From: Macrostomum hystrix
Lineage: Eukaryota; Platyhelminthes; Macrostomidae
Assembly (NCBI GenBank): GCA_950097015.1
Contig: CATNEN010000035.1
Span: 1,056,001 to 1,120,000, forward strand
Length of the DNA stretch: 64,000 bases
Reading direction: 5' to 3'
Positions 1 through 11,033 of the stretch are shown one piece after another (the first letter of the stretch is position 1; every line of letters starts with the position of its first letter). Both the position numbers and the translations under genes were made by a program. The notes below the pieces were generated by a model that saw only the letters and a list, made by a program, of their open reading frames with translations, searched no databases and was not told the DNA's origin.

Positions 1-560
1 TACACAGCCACCAACCACCACCTATAAACGAAACCAAATAGGACAGGAGGAAAGATAGGCATAGGCATTATATGTTAAAGGCAAGGAGTAACACAGAATA
101 CCACAAAAGCATGTTTATCAATTTAGTATGCACCGAATTTAATCTGACCTACTTGGCTCAGACAGTTTTTGTTAGACTGCGTGTTAGTGTTTTTCAAGAA
201 CAATAACTACAAATTCTACAATTCTAAAATGTACTTTCATTTTAATACAGTAAGGGACGGTGTTCAAAAGAAAAGCACGAGAAAGAGGGACGACTAATTT
301 TTATTAAAGCAAAGCCTGATTCGCCGTAGTTAGAGATGCAGAAAACTCTAAGTAGAATAGAATTTAGAGGTGGAGTTTGTCTTCTCGCGTTTAACATAGC
401 GAGGTACACAGCGAAAATGAGACTGGTTAATATGCGTCTAGTCAGCAATTAGTTTAGGCTGCTCACACAAAGAAATGAATACGAAAGCTGTACATTGAAG
501 GCCTGTCTTGGTGCCGCTTAGTATTCAAGTACTGGTGGCACATAGCCAATGCCTATGTTA
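1..560. other. non-coding, left edge
   Basis: I see no coding exon here. The terminal exon or exons of glycogen phosphorylase (about the last 45-50 residues) were looked for on the minus strand and not found, so they should lie beyond the left edge. Confidence 0.6.
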
Positions 561-570
561 TCAAGAGCCT

Positions 571-1207
571 ATGATACCGATTCACCGAATGCTCCATCCG
601 ATTCACTGAATGATCTATCCGAGGCCACTAAATGATATATCCGATTCACTGAATGTTCTATCCGATTCACTGAATGCTCTATCCGATTCACTGAATGCTT
701 TATCCGATTCACTGAATGATCTATCCGATTCACTGAATGCTCTATCCGATTCACTGAATGCTCCATCCGATTCACTGAATGATCTATGCGATTCACTGAA
801 TGATCTATGCGATTCACTGAATGCTCTATCCGATTCACTGAATGCTCTATCCGATTCACTGAATGCTCTATCCGATTTACTGAATGATCTATCCGATTTA
901 CTGAATGCTCTATCCGATTCACTGAATGCTCTATCCGATTCACTGAATGCTCTATCCGATTTACTGAATGATCTATCCGATTTACTGAATGCTCTATCCG
1001 ATTCACTGAATGCTCTATCCGATTCACTGAATGCTCTATCCGATTTACTGAATGATCTATCCGAGGCCACTAAATGATCTATCCGATTCACTGAATGATC
1101 TATGCGATTCACTGAATGCTCCATCCGATTCACTGAATGCTCTATCCGATTCACTGAATGCTCTATCCGATTCACTGAATGCTCTATCCGATTCACTGAA
1201 TGCTTTA
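571..1207. repeat. 21-bp minisatellite (about 30 copies)
   Basis: Tandem 21-bp unit built around CCGATTCACTGAATG followed by a variable CTCTAT, ATCTAT or CTCCAT. It lies in the last visible intron of glycogen phosphorylase. A variant unit containing GAGGCCACTAAATG occurs near both ends (about 620 and 1064), which suggests that blocks were duplicated. The period is a multiple of three and the unit has no stop in several frames, so long artificial reading frames appear on both strands. Confidence 0.97.
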
Positions 1208-1318
1208 GCCAAACGATTTCTGCCACTTAAAATCTTTCCTACTCACTAAAAAATATTTTAATTTACCGTTAGCCCTCTTCATATTTTTCTAACCCTCTAG
1301 GATCCAGAAGTGACTCAC

Positions 1319-4300
1319 CATGTAGGTGGCGGACACCTCGTCCTGAGCGCGAATATAATCGTCAAAATCGGCCAGCAGCATGAAGCGATCGTGATTCACC
1401 AGATTATTGTAGATGTCATGAAACAATCCGGGATTCTCAGGCGAGAATGCGCCGTCGCGGATCATGTCCAGGCAGCGGCGTAGTTCGCCACTCTTCTCGT
1501 AGAATTCGCGCGGTTTGTAGCCTCGCTGGCCGAGCTCCTTGACCTGGTCGACGGACATACCGAAGACGAACATGTTGGGCCGGCCCATCTCTTCACACAT
1601 CTCCACATTGGCGCCATCCATAGTGCCAATGGTCAGGGCGCCATTGAGCATGAATTTCATATTGCCAGTGCCTGAGGCTTCAGTGCCGGCTGTGCTAATC
1701 TGCTGAGACAAATCGGCAGCCGGGAAGATCTTCTCGGCCAGGCTGACCCGATAATTCTCAAGGAAGACAACGCGAAGACGTTTGCCAACAATTGGGTCAT
1801 TGTTAACAACGCGAGCCACGGAGTTGATGAGCTTAATGATAAGCTTAGCCATGTGATAGCCAGGAGCAGCTTTGCCGCCAATCATAACGGTGCGGGGCAC
1901 GTACTTGCCCTGCGGATTGTCTCGGATTCGATTGTACATAGTGATCACGTATAGGCAGTTGAGCAGCTGGCGCTTGTACTCGTGGATGCGCTTCACCTGA
2001 GTGCAATAGAATGGGGCAGAGTAGCTATGGTCTCCTGGATATAACAATAGTTTATTACACCTGCCCCAATTAGAGCCAGATGTGCAGCCGACAGCGCATC
2101 TGAAGCCTGCGTTCGGCTGTTCAGTCCATGGACTGCGTAGACGCCACTCCCTAACCAGGGGGGTCGGCGGCAGAGCGGTTAACGCATTTACCTCTCGCAG
2201 AAATATCCATAAGCTCGATTCCGTGGCGAGGCCACATTTATTTCGGGCGCAGCCACGGAGAGAAGGCTTGGGGGCTTGTCATGCAATTTACACCACTAAC
2301 ACTAGGTTAGCCCTCAACACTTAGCCTTATAGCTAAGAAATCAATGAATAAACTAACCTGAATGTCGAACATGCTAGATGGGTCGACTTTGACTTTGTAT
2401 TCGCGCTCGATATATTCGGCAAATTTGCGCTTATTCTGATCCTTGACCTTCATCAGTTCGCGCAGGAAGTTCTGATCCTGCTGCAGAGACTCTAGACCGC
2501 GCAGCTTGAATAGGTCGGTGACCCATTCGAATCCGATCTTCTCGGTGATGAGCTCGGACAGGTTGGGATTGCACAGCAGTAGCCACCGCCTAGGCGTGAT
2601 GCCGTTAGTCTTGTTCTGAAACTTATCCGGCCACATCTCGTAGAAGTCGCGAAATACGTCAGATTTGATTAGTTCGGAGTGGATCCTAGCAACGCCATTG
2701 ACAGCATGACTGCCGACAACGCACAGGTAGGCCATGTTGATTCGCTTCTCTCCGTCCTCCTCAACTAGGCTCATCCGGCGCACCCGGTCCATGTCGCCTG
2801 GGTACTTCTGCTGCACCAGGTGGATGAAACGCTGGTTAATGTCGTAGATGATCTCCAGATGCCGCGGTAGGCAGTGCTGCAGGGTGGCCACAGGCCAGCG
2901 CTCTAGAGCCTCGGGCAGGATGGTGTGATTGGTGTAGGCGAAGGTCTTGACGCAGATATCCCAGGCTTCTTCCCATTTGAGTCCTTCGATGTCAACTAGG
3001 ACCCGCATTAGCTCGGGAATAGCTAGGCTGGGATGCGTGTCATTCAGTTGGATGGCCACCTTGTCCGGGAAGGCGGCAAAGTCGGTGCGCACATGAGCGG
3101 TTGAGCCGAACTTGGAAGCCTTGAAGCGGCGAATAATGTCCTGCAGAGTGGAAGCTACTAGGAAGTACTCCTGTTTCAGACGTAGCTCCTTGCCTTCGAA
3201 GAAGTTGTCGTTAGGATATAGTACGCGGCTAATATTTTCAGCTTCGTTGCGATCGCACACGGCCGAAATGTACTCGCCCATGTTGAAGGAGTGCAGATTG
3301 AAACTCTGCGGAGCCTTGGCTGTCCACAGGCGCAGAGTGTTGCAGTTGTTGTTACCGTAGCTGGCAATGTGAGCCAGGTGGATAATAACAGGTGAGATTT
3401 GCATTCTCAACTTCTACAATCACAGGTGAAATTTGCATTCTCAACTTCTACAATCACAGGTGAGATTTGCATTCTCTACTTCTACAATCACAGGTGAGAT
3501 TTGCATTCTCTACTTCTACAATCACAGGTGAGATTTGCATTCTCAACTTCTACAATCACAGGTGAGATTTGCATTCACTATTTCAACAATCACAGGTGAG
3601 ATTTGCATTCACTATTTCAACAATCACAGGTGAGATTTGCATTCACTATTTCAACAATCACAGGTGAGATTTGCATTCACTATTTCAACAATCACAGGTG
3701 AGATTTGCATTCACTATTTTAACAATCACAGGGGAGATTTGCATTCACTTTTTTAACAATCACAGGTGAGATTTGCATTCACTATTTCAACAATCACAGG
3801 TGAGATTTGCATTCTCAACTTCTACAATCACAGGTGAGATTTGCATTCACTATTTCAACAATCACAGGTGAGATTTGCATTCACTATTTCAACAATCACA
3901 GGGGAGATTTGCATTCACTATTTCAACAATCACAGGTGAGATTTGCATTCTCTACTTCTACAATCACAGGTGAGATTTGCATTCACTATTTCAACAATCA
4001 CAGGTGAGATTTGCATTCACTATTTCAACAATCACAGGTGAGATTTGCATTCACTATTTCAACAATCACAGGTGAGATTTGCATTCACTATTTCAACAAT
4101 CACAGGTGAGATTTGCATTCACTATTTTAACAATCACAGAGGAGATTTGCATTCACTTTTTTAACAATCACAGGGGAGATCGCGATTTGCATTCACTATT
4201 TTAACAATCACAGGTGAGATTTGCATTCACTATTTCAACAATCACAGGTGAGATTTGCATTCACTATTTCAACAATCACAGGTGAGATTTGCATTCACTA

Positions 4301-7300
4301 TTTCAACAATCACAGGTGAGATTTGCATTCACTATTTCAACAATCACAGGTGAGATTTGCATTCACTATTTCAACAATCACAGGTGAGATTTGCATTCAC
4401 TATTTCAACAATCACAGGTGAGATTTGCATTCACTATTTCAACAATCACAGGGGAGATTTGCATTCACTATTTCAACAATCACAGGTGAGATTTGCATTC
4501 ACTATTTTAACAATCACAGGTGAGATTTGCATTCACTATTTCAACAATCACAGGTGAGATTTGCATTCACTATTTCAAAAATCACAGGGGAGATTTGCAT
4601 TCACTATTTTAACAATCACAGGTGAGATTTGCATTCACTATTTTAACAATCACAGGTGAGATTTGCATTCACTATTTTAACAATCACAGGGGAGATTTGC
4701 ATTCACTATTTTAACAATCACAGGTGAGATTTGCATTCACTATTTCAACAATCACAGGGGAGATTTGCATTCACTATTTCAACAATCACAGGGAGATTTG
4801 CATTCACTATTTCAACAATCACAGGGGAGATTTGCATTCACTATTTTAACAATCACAGGTTTGTGAATAATAACAAGCCTATCCAGAGATTACAAAGCTG
4901 CAAACTTACCCAGGTACAGGCGTGTCGTACGGCATAGCGAAGATGACCTGAGTGTCCACCCATTTCTTGGCACCGTTAGGCGCCGTCTCAACACGGCCGT
5001 AGAAGTTCACAGGCAGCAGATACTCCGGCCTGGCCTTCTCCCAGGGATTGCCAAAACGCAGCCAATCGTCCGGCTCTTCAACCTGCCAACCGTCGGCAAT
5101 CTTCTGCTGAAAGATGCCATAATCGTAGCGAATGCCATAGCCGTAGGCGGCCAAGCCCAGCGTAGCCATTGAGTCCAGGAAGCAAGCGGCTAAGCGTCCC
5201 AGGCCACCGTTGCCAAGGCCGGCGTCTTCTTCAATCTCTTCCAATTCTTCTAGTTCCAGGCCTAGCTGGTAGAGCGATTCGTCAATGGCCTGGGTTAGGC
5301 CCAGATTAGTCATGGTGTTGGTCAGGGTGCGGCCCATGTAGAACTCCAAGGAGAGATAGTAGATGCGCTGTATTGTTTTGAAGGGGAAACGACATCGAGT
5401 AAGTATTGTTAAGTAAGCATTAAGATGCTTATTTTAGTATAACTCTCGTGTGTACTTCATAAGCAGTAAACTAAAAAATGGCAGTGCTAGTGAGCAAGTC
5501 AACCCTTTACCTGTGAGGAGACAATTCTGCTCGAGTTTGCTGACCCCTGAGCAGACATTTATAAATCAACAATATCACTATCACTATTACTAACAATATC
5601 ACTAATGTTAATATTACATTAACTTAGTATAGCATTAACTTCTTTTGTTTTAAGCATTAGTATCAATCACCATAGCATATAGGCCAAGTGTATTGGCACA
5701 ATACAATATGGCAGACAAATGCTTCTGGCTGTGTTGCACATAAAGGTCCATTATTGCCACAATTATGGTACCCTAGCTGTTTGTTTCATGGCTTATTCTG
5801 TTGGCACATGTCATACAACTTTATTTGGTTGCAATTTTCTTTCTAGTGCATACTGTCACTGTTCTAAATATAGTAGCTATCAAATGTAGAGGGGACTAGC
5901 TAAAATTCTAACCAGATAACAATGTAGCAACTTTTCCTAATACTATTCCTTATTCTGTACAATATATGATATTTATATAAATAATACTACAGCTATAGCT
6001 ATTTAAATATTATGATATCCAATAATATTCTTTTTATATCTTACCCTACAGAAAAAAAGACACTAGCAGACTTGTCAAATGCAGTTTTCGAAATTTCAGA
6101 AGATTTAGTGGTGGGGCAAGGCAAGGCATAGTAGGGCATGGTTGTGTTTTTCGCTTAGTGTAGCACTCTTTTGAAGCAAACTATTTATAGTTTCTAGTGC
6201 ACATTTGTAAAAATTATCAAAAATTCCGAATAGGGACTTTTTAGCTCCAGTTTGAGTTCCTTACTATTTACTATTTTTAAGGTTACTATTCCTTACCTTA
6301 CTTACTATTTTGTAAACTTTAGGTATGAAAATAAAAAAGGCATTATAAAAAAGACATTATAATTTTAAATTAGTGTGACAAAACTCAAGCAAAAATGTTA
6401 ATGTATTTTTTACAGTACTAAATTTAGGTTAATTTGATTCAAACAATAAAGGTCCTTTCCACAAATTATTTAGAATAACAAAATCTACTAAATGCATAAG
6501 ACTAATGTATGTAAATGTAATGGATTAACATTTATGTTCTAAGAAACACAAAACAGAATATAGTAGCTACTGAGAAGAAAAACATTTACAACATAAAAAA
6601 TTGACACTGACACTACTGAAGTATTCTAAAATAACTAATGATATATTTGAGTTGATTGTCTTGACAATTATTGACTATAAATTATAAACTGACATACAAA
6701 GGCTACAAGTGGCAATTTGATATTTAAAAAATCAAATTAGAGGCTATTTTTATGTGAGTCGGAATGGTTTTAGGCTGAAATAGTTTGAGCTTAAATTGTT
6801 ATGCCATGGCCAAAATTGCTTGTAGCTGAAGCAACTTAAATTCCTTAGAAGTTTATTTTATCGAATAGGTTTTGTGAAAAGCCCACTTGACTCCTGACTC
6901 CTGAGTTTTAATCCAGAATATTCCATATCCTAGAATTATAATCCACATAATTAAAGTTCTATAATGCCTAGTCCTGCCACTGCCAAAGTAATATTTACCC
7001 ACACAAGCAATTCCAGTTGGTCTCTAGCTAGCTAGCTAATTATTAGGTAGTGTCAGAATTGACCAGTACGTTAGGCCTAATTGAATTGATTACTCAACTG
7101 CATCTGCATCTATCTAAACCTTAGTTAGGCCCCAAAAGGAAAAAAGCTAAATATTTGCAACAATAGTAAAACAGATATGAGTAAGGCAAAGGGCCTATTA
7201 AAAAAGTATACCTTTGGATCTTGATCATAATAGAACTGCTGAGTTCGAATCCAACGACTGACAAGATGGTCCCAGACGGTGTGGGCCAAGGATAGATAAA

Positions 7301-7454
7301 AATCTCTTGGTGTAGCAACGTTACGGTCCTTGACCAGAGTAAAATGAAGATGGCGATTGAAAGTCTTTTTTATATTAGCCACATTTTCAACTTCGGCAAT
7401 ACCTCTAACGCTAATAGCACCCTTTCGTTTATCAGAATCTGTTAAAGGATTCAT
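1319..7454 (-). CDS. PYG: glycogen phosphorylase (3' end outside window)
   Basis: Cytosolic PLP-dependent enzyme that releases glucose-1-phosphate from glycogen. Four minus-strand exons join in frame: 7454-7212, 5367-4910, 3360-2358 and 1996-1319, all with GT donors and AG acceptors, giving about 794 of an expected 840 or so residues. The start ATG at 7454 gives the usual N-terminus: [10 protein letters not shown] places Ser15 where the regulatory phosphoserine of animal enzymes sits, followed by [14 protein letters not shown]. Exon 2 has LEFYMGRT and [20 protein letters not shown]. Exon 3 has [16 protein letters not shown] and [16 protein letters not shown]. Exon 4 has [16 protein letters not shown] with the PLP lysine at about residue 682. 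The reading ends at a donor after SATYM, and the C-terminal exon was not found. Phosphorylation control is inferred from the conserved Ser15 site. Paralogue assignment (muscle, liver or brain type) is not meaningful for an invertebrate gene. Confidence 0.97.
2050..2152 (-). mobile_element. SINE-A 3' fragment
   Basis: The reverse complement matches the tail of the fuller SINE at 9650-9963, sharing GGGGCAGGTGTAAT-like, CCATGGACTGAACAG-like and GCCAATTGGGG-like stretches. It lies in the phosphorylase intron between exons 3 and 4 and abuts a second SINE in the opposite orientation. Confidence 0.7.
2155..2330 (+). mobile_element. SINE-B, 3'-truncated, tRNA-derived head
   Basis: It starts GGGGTCGGCGGCAGAGCGG (an A-box-like GGCAGAGCGG) and has a B-box-like AGCTCGATTCC, followed by the shared body AGAGAAGGCTTGGGGGC. 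The same head occurs at 40138 and 59548. It lacks the GT-rich 3' part of the other copies. Confidence 0.75.
3388..4862. repeat. 34-bp minisatellite with octamer and E-box (about 43 copies)
   Basis: Unit 34 bp. Each copy contains CAGGTGAG (or CAGGGGAG), ATTTGCAT and a variable ACTATTTCAACAATCA or CTCAACTTCTACAATCA. The array fills most of phosphorylase intron 2 (3363-4909). It starts only about 27 bases from the exon 3 acceptor and ends about 50 bases from the exon 2 donor. Two early subtypes (TCTCAACTTCTAC against TCACTATTTCAAC) are partly segregated, as expected from local unit spread. Confidence 0.97.
5368..7211 (-). other. phosphorylase intron 1, AT-rich
   Basis: Long AT-rich intron with no exon-like reading frame. 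It holds a short minus-strand SINE-B fragment at about 5500-5562 (the GAGGAGACAATTCTGC stretch) and otherwise nothing I recognise. Confidence 0.6.
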
Positions 7455-8397
7455 AGTGGATACAAAAGCAGTAACAGAAATAACAGATTTTTACTAAACT
7501 TTTTGTCAGACGACGTAGATGGTATTTACTATGTATATTCAATAAAAGTTTCAATTGAAAACGATCAGTTTTTGTCAAGTTATTTTCGCGCATTTTAGAT
7601 TTGGTCAAAACATTTCTAATGAAACAATATAATAAAAACATAAAACTTGTATGTTTTAATGCTAAAATATAGCATAGAAGTTAAGAAAATTGTAAAAAAA
7701 ACTATAAAACTGCTTCTTTTGCACATAGCCAAATATAAGCCATGCGTGTTGAAGACTTGTCACTATTGTTACATATGTGCGCGCAGAATTTATATTTAAC
7801 TTGAAGAATTCAAGAATCTTGAATATTGAATATATAAAAAATTTAGGTTATTTCCTCGAATCCATGAACTAAGTTTCTAGAAAAGCAAATGGAATAAAGG
7901 ATCTGGGTCAACAAGGGGCCGGCTTTCGCACACCCAACCAATCGCAACTCGCCAGTGGGGTTAAGAAAGCCTCTAACACGCGATTGGGTGAGGGTCTTTA
8001 CATGCGAGAATCAGAGAGCCAAAAAAATCAAAAACGGAGAGATTACTTGTCGGGGGTGACGCAGAGAAAAACTTCAAAACGAAAAAAAAGAAAATACAAA
8101 GAAGAACAAGGAAAGAGGGAACATACAGTGTGAAATGAAAAGTTATGAAAAGAAAAAGTGAGCTAGAATATGTTCTATCATTATATGAGAAAATCGTATT
8201 TTTTAGCAAAGCTTGATTGTTTCTAAAAAGAACAACTTAGATCGTTGCATCTGGCATGGGTTGCCTGTTTGTTGTCGTGTGTCGTCGAACGACAAAGGAC
8301 GAATAGTCGAATTCGAAAAAAAAGGCTTTAAACAACAACAACAACAACAATATACGCCAGAGTTAGAGTTTGGCGCCAGAAGCCATGTTGTAAGGCC
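7455..8397. other. upstream region of phosphorylase, non-coding
   Basis: Upstream of the phosphorylase ATG on the minus strand, so it should contain the 5' UTR and promoter. It is AT-rich with a purine-rich patch at 8080-8170 and a short (AAC)n run at about 8334-8350. I cannot place a core promoter with confidence. Confidence 0.4.
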
Positions 8398-8524
8398 TGG
8401 GCGCGCGCCTAGGCAAGGCCGGGGCCGGCAGTGTCCGGAGCGCCGGCGTCGACTGCTAACAGGCAGTCGAAGTACCGCGTCTGCCCCGCCGAAGTGGAGC
8501 TTGCAGCGTCAGCAGCAGCACCTC

Positions 8525-8668
8525 CTACGCAGGCTGGGGGCAGTACTCCTCGTCGCGGATCAGGTGGCCTGCCAGCTGTAGCGCCGACGGCGCAGTAGGT
8601 CGCTTGGGCGGATCAGGGCGGCGATAAAGTACCGCGTTGATGTGCTCATTAAAGCCGATTTTATAAAG
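8525..8668 (-). CDS. possible terminal exon, unrecognised
   Basis: A GC-rich block in AT-rich surroundings holds a minus-strand frame that reads LYKIGFNEHINAV, then RRPDPPKRPTAPSALQLAG and HLIRDEEYCPQPA before a TAG stop. The PPKRPTA stretch faintly resembles the end of a protein kinase C-lobe, but catalytic motifs are not visible nearby and no upstream exon was found. The composition and lack of stops suggest coding sequence or a gene remnant. A CpG-rich promoter block is the alternative. No function is assigned. Confidence 0.22.
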   Translation of the reverse strand, partial: LYKIGFNEHINAVLYRRPDPPKRPTAPSALQLAGHLIRDEEYCPQPA

Positions 8669-9649
8669 GCAGCGCGCAGCATGCAGAAATTAAACTTACA
8701 CACCGGATGCTGCATTTGCAATTGTACAGACAATACAATACATGCAATTCATTTTTTCTTCCAAATTTGGAGCTCATTAGAGCTGGTACAGTTGCTGGGC
8801 TATAATTTTATAACATTGTACACAAAAATCTTGTCTTTCGCTCCTAAATAGGTTTTCTAGGGTGATTTCTATGAATCAGTTTATCAAACTGAACCGGAAG
8901 TTGAACGCAACACAGCAGATAATAGGGCCGATTTCCCTTTATACGCAGCTGCTCAATTATGTTTTGCCTAAGATTTTATTCTAAGTTACATGTACAAGCT
9001 AGCTACCTCGTGTCTTGCTTATTTCATTAATGACAATGACACACCGTGCAGTGACTCAGACAGCTTCATTCATGTCCCATCGTGAGCTAATGCTTCAAAA
9101 TGGTGTACTGATTCACAATGAGTCTCTTCTATTCTCTTGCCGAGCAGCAAAGAAGTTCTGTAATTTGTAGAAGCAATTTTCTTCGCTAGAAACCAAGCAG
9201 GCCTGTACAATATCAAGGTGTACTCTCGTACTATTCTTCTGGTTTAATTTAAGCAACATATTCCCATGCGAATAAACTTGGCTTGGCTGTACTGGCCCAT
9301 CAGTGTGTACGCAGTTGCTATAGGAAAACGTATGTATATCGTCAGTTCAGCCAAGGGTTAGACAAAATTCTACACTCTCAGGGTGGCCAAGCTGGACACA
9401 GAAAGGCGAGGGCACAGCAAGTACATGCGCATGCCAGTGCATAGGAGCTATGTCAATGCAGCCACCCACACAAGCAATACAGAGAGCTTATAAACCGATT
9501 CTTCGCGCAAACTTAGAGCGCACAGAGCTTAGTTTTGGAACTCACTAAAGGATCAAAATCTGTTTTGCTCTCGGCGCTAAAATTATGTCAAGTGAGTATT
9601 CTTGTTCATATGCTTGTCGCATTTTCATAGATGTTTTTAGTTGTTTATA
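8669..9649. other. intergenic, nothing recognised
   Basis: No exon-like frame, repeat array or mobile element stands out. Confidence 0.4.
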
Positions 9650-9963
9650 AAGAGGTTTTAGCATTGCGGTTAGAGCGTCGGACTCACGACTTGAAGGTCG
9701 GGGGTTCGATTCCTGACTCTGCTTAAACAATTTGTGTCCTTTAGCAAGGCACTTAACTGATCTGCATTGCTTCAGTTGACCCAGCTGTTAAATGGGTACC
9801 AGCATTAGCTGGGGTAATTGAGGGTGGGTGTGGCGTCCCCCCAGTCTATGGACTGAACAGCTGTACGCAGCCTTCAGATGCGCTGCGCAATAGCTGCGGC
9901 TGTGCTGTCGACTGCACATCTGTCCCAATTGGGGCAGGTGTAATCAATTATTATTATTAATTG
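9650..9963 (+). mobile_element. SINE-A, fullest copy
   Basis: A tRNA-like head (GCGGTTAGAGCG and B-box GGGTTCGATTCC) is followed by a body resembling the conserved central region of widespread metazoan SINEs (CTTTAGCAAGGCACTTAAC, then AAATGGGTACC). The 3' end is an (ATT)n tail at about 9947-9962. The T-stem pairing of the head is poor, so this is a retroposon and not a working tRNA gene. Truncated relatives lie at 2050, 25090 and 44640. Confidence 0.8.
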
Positions 9964-10046
9964 TTCGGTGAATAATAATTCCAACTCCACCTACGCTCCA
10001 CCCGTAATCAGGTAAGAGGAAGATTGCCCGTCAGATTTCCTTGGAC

Positions 10047-11033
10047 ATGCGCGAAGGTGACTCGCAGCGTCTGCTAGCCTTTCTCAACTGCGACGTGTGC
10101 CACGAAATGGCCGACGAAGCTGTGGAAACATTTTGCTGTCGGTCGCTGCTTTGCTCTAAATGTCTGGAGAAGCTGGGCAACATCTGTCCGAAGTGTGAGA
10201 GCGCCTGCAGTTGTGCGCCGAGCCACCTGGCCAGACGCCTGATCGGTATGCAGCCGGCGCAATGCACCGAATGCGGAAAAGCAACAACCCGGTCTGAACT
10301 GGCCGATCATGCCCTTGTCTGCCTGCAGAGAGTGCGAACTTGTCCCGCCGGAGATTGCACCTTCAGTGGCCTGTCGGAGGACTTCCTTGACCACTTAGTG
10401 GAAGTGCATAGGGAGGCTATACTAAGTCATATCGAGAGCCTGTTTAAGCCGGTCAGAAGGCGTGCTGCGAGTCGCGAATCCAATCAGTCAGACAGATCTT
10501 ACGAGCCAGACCTCGACATGCACATGCACATGTTCGAGTCATTCATCCAACCGTCAGAGAGCTTGTCAAGATCGCGGGCATTGTCGCGCAGACCGATAAG
10601 AGTCACAGGCAAGAACTACTGTGGGGGTCCTTTAAACGGACCGCCGTGCAACTGCTGCGATGGAGCTTGCGGACCGAGCAACGGTTGCAACTGCCTCAGC
10701 TGCATGCGGCGCGATTTGGTCACCTTCAACATCAACCGGCCAATGACGCTGGTCAACCGGGAGGGTGCGATCTCGCGGATCAGCCCGGAAACAGGCATGT
10801 TCTACTGCGGTCGCTCCATTATGGACCACGACCCGGCAACCGACGGACGCTGCGGCCCAAACAATGGGCACAACTGCCACGCCTGCCACAAACTGGACGA
10901 GCAGATTCTCGATCGGTACGCCTCCATCGCTCAGGAGTGGAACATGGAGCAGCTCGGCATTCCTGCTGCCGTGTTTGTTGCCTCAGACGACGATGATGAC
11001 TTCATCCAACAAGTATTCGACACTACGGACTGA
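10047..11033 (+). CDS. RING-like and TRAF-type zinc-finger protein with tandem Cys-rich repeat
   Basis: Uninterrupted 328-residue protein starting at the ATG at 10047; upstream codons stay open to a TAA at 10005 but contain no earlier ATG. Residues 15-50 form a RING-like finger: CDVC (15-18), CCRSLLCSKC (30-39) and CPKC (47-50), with Arg32 where His is usual. Residues 73-121 form paired TRAF/Siah-type fingers: C73-x2-C76-x11-H88-x3-C92, then C99-x4-C104-x11-H116-x4-H121. After a Ser-rich linker, two related Cys-rich units follow (about 190-223 and 252-284), each with YCG, then DG-x-CGP-x-NG, then NC-x2-C. The tail is acidic (DDDDD). By family it is likely a ubiquitin ligase or signalling adaptor. 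Substrate and pathway are unknown, and I do not recognise the C-terminal repeat. No TRAF/MATH domain is present, so it is not a canonical TRAF. Confidence 0.8.
   Translation: MREGDSQRLLAFLNCDVCHEMADEAVETFCCRSLLCSKCLEKLGNICPKCESACSCAPSHLARRLIGMQPAQCTECGKATTRSELADHALVCLQRVRTCPAGDCTFSGLSEDFLDHLVEVHREAILSHIESLFKPVRRRAASRESNQSDRSYEPDLDMHMHMFESFIQPSESLSRSRALSRRPIRVTGKNYCGGPLNGPPCNCCDGACGPSNGCNCLSCMRRDLVTFNINRPMTLVNREGAISRISPETGMFYCGRSIMDHDPATDGRCGPNNGHNCHACHKLDEQILDRYASIAQEWNMEQLGIPAAVFVASDDDDDFIQQVFDTTD

Noticed and set aside
569-1249. Serine/leucine- and histidine-rich open frames on both strands
   Set aside because: Products of the 21-bp minisatellite in a phosphorylase intron.
9655-9725. Possible tRNA gene
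   Set aside because: A and B boxes are present but T-stem pairing is poor and the sequence continues into a SINE body with an (ATT)n tail.
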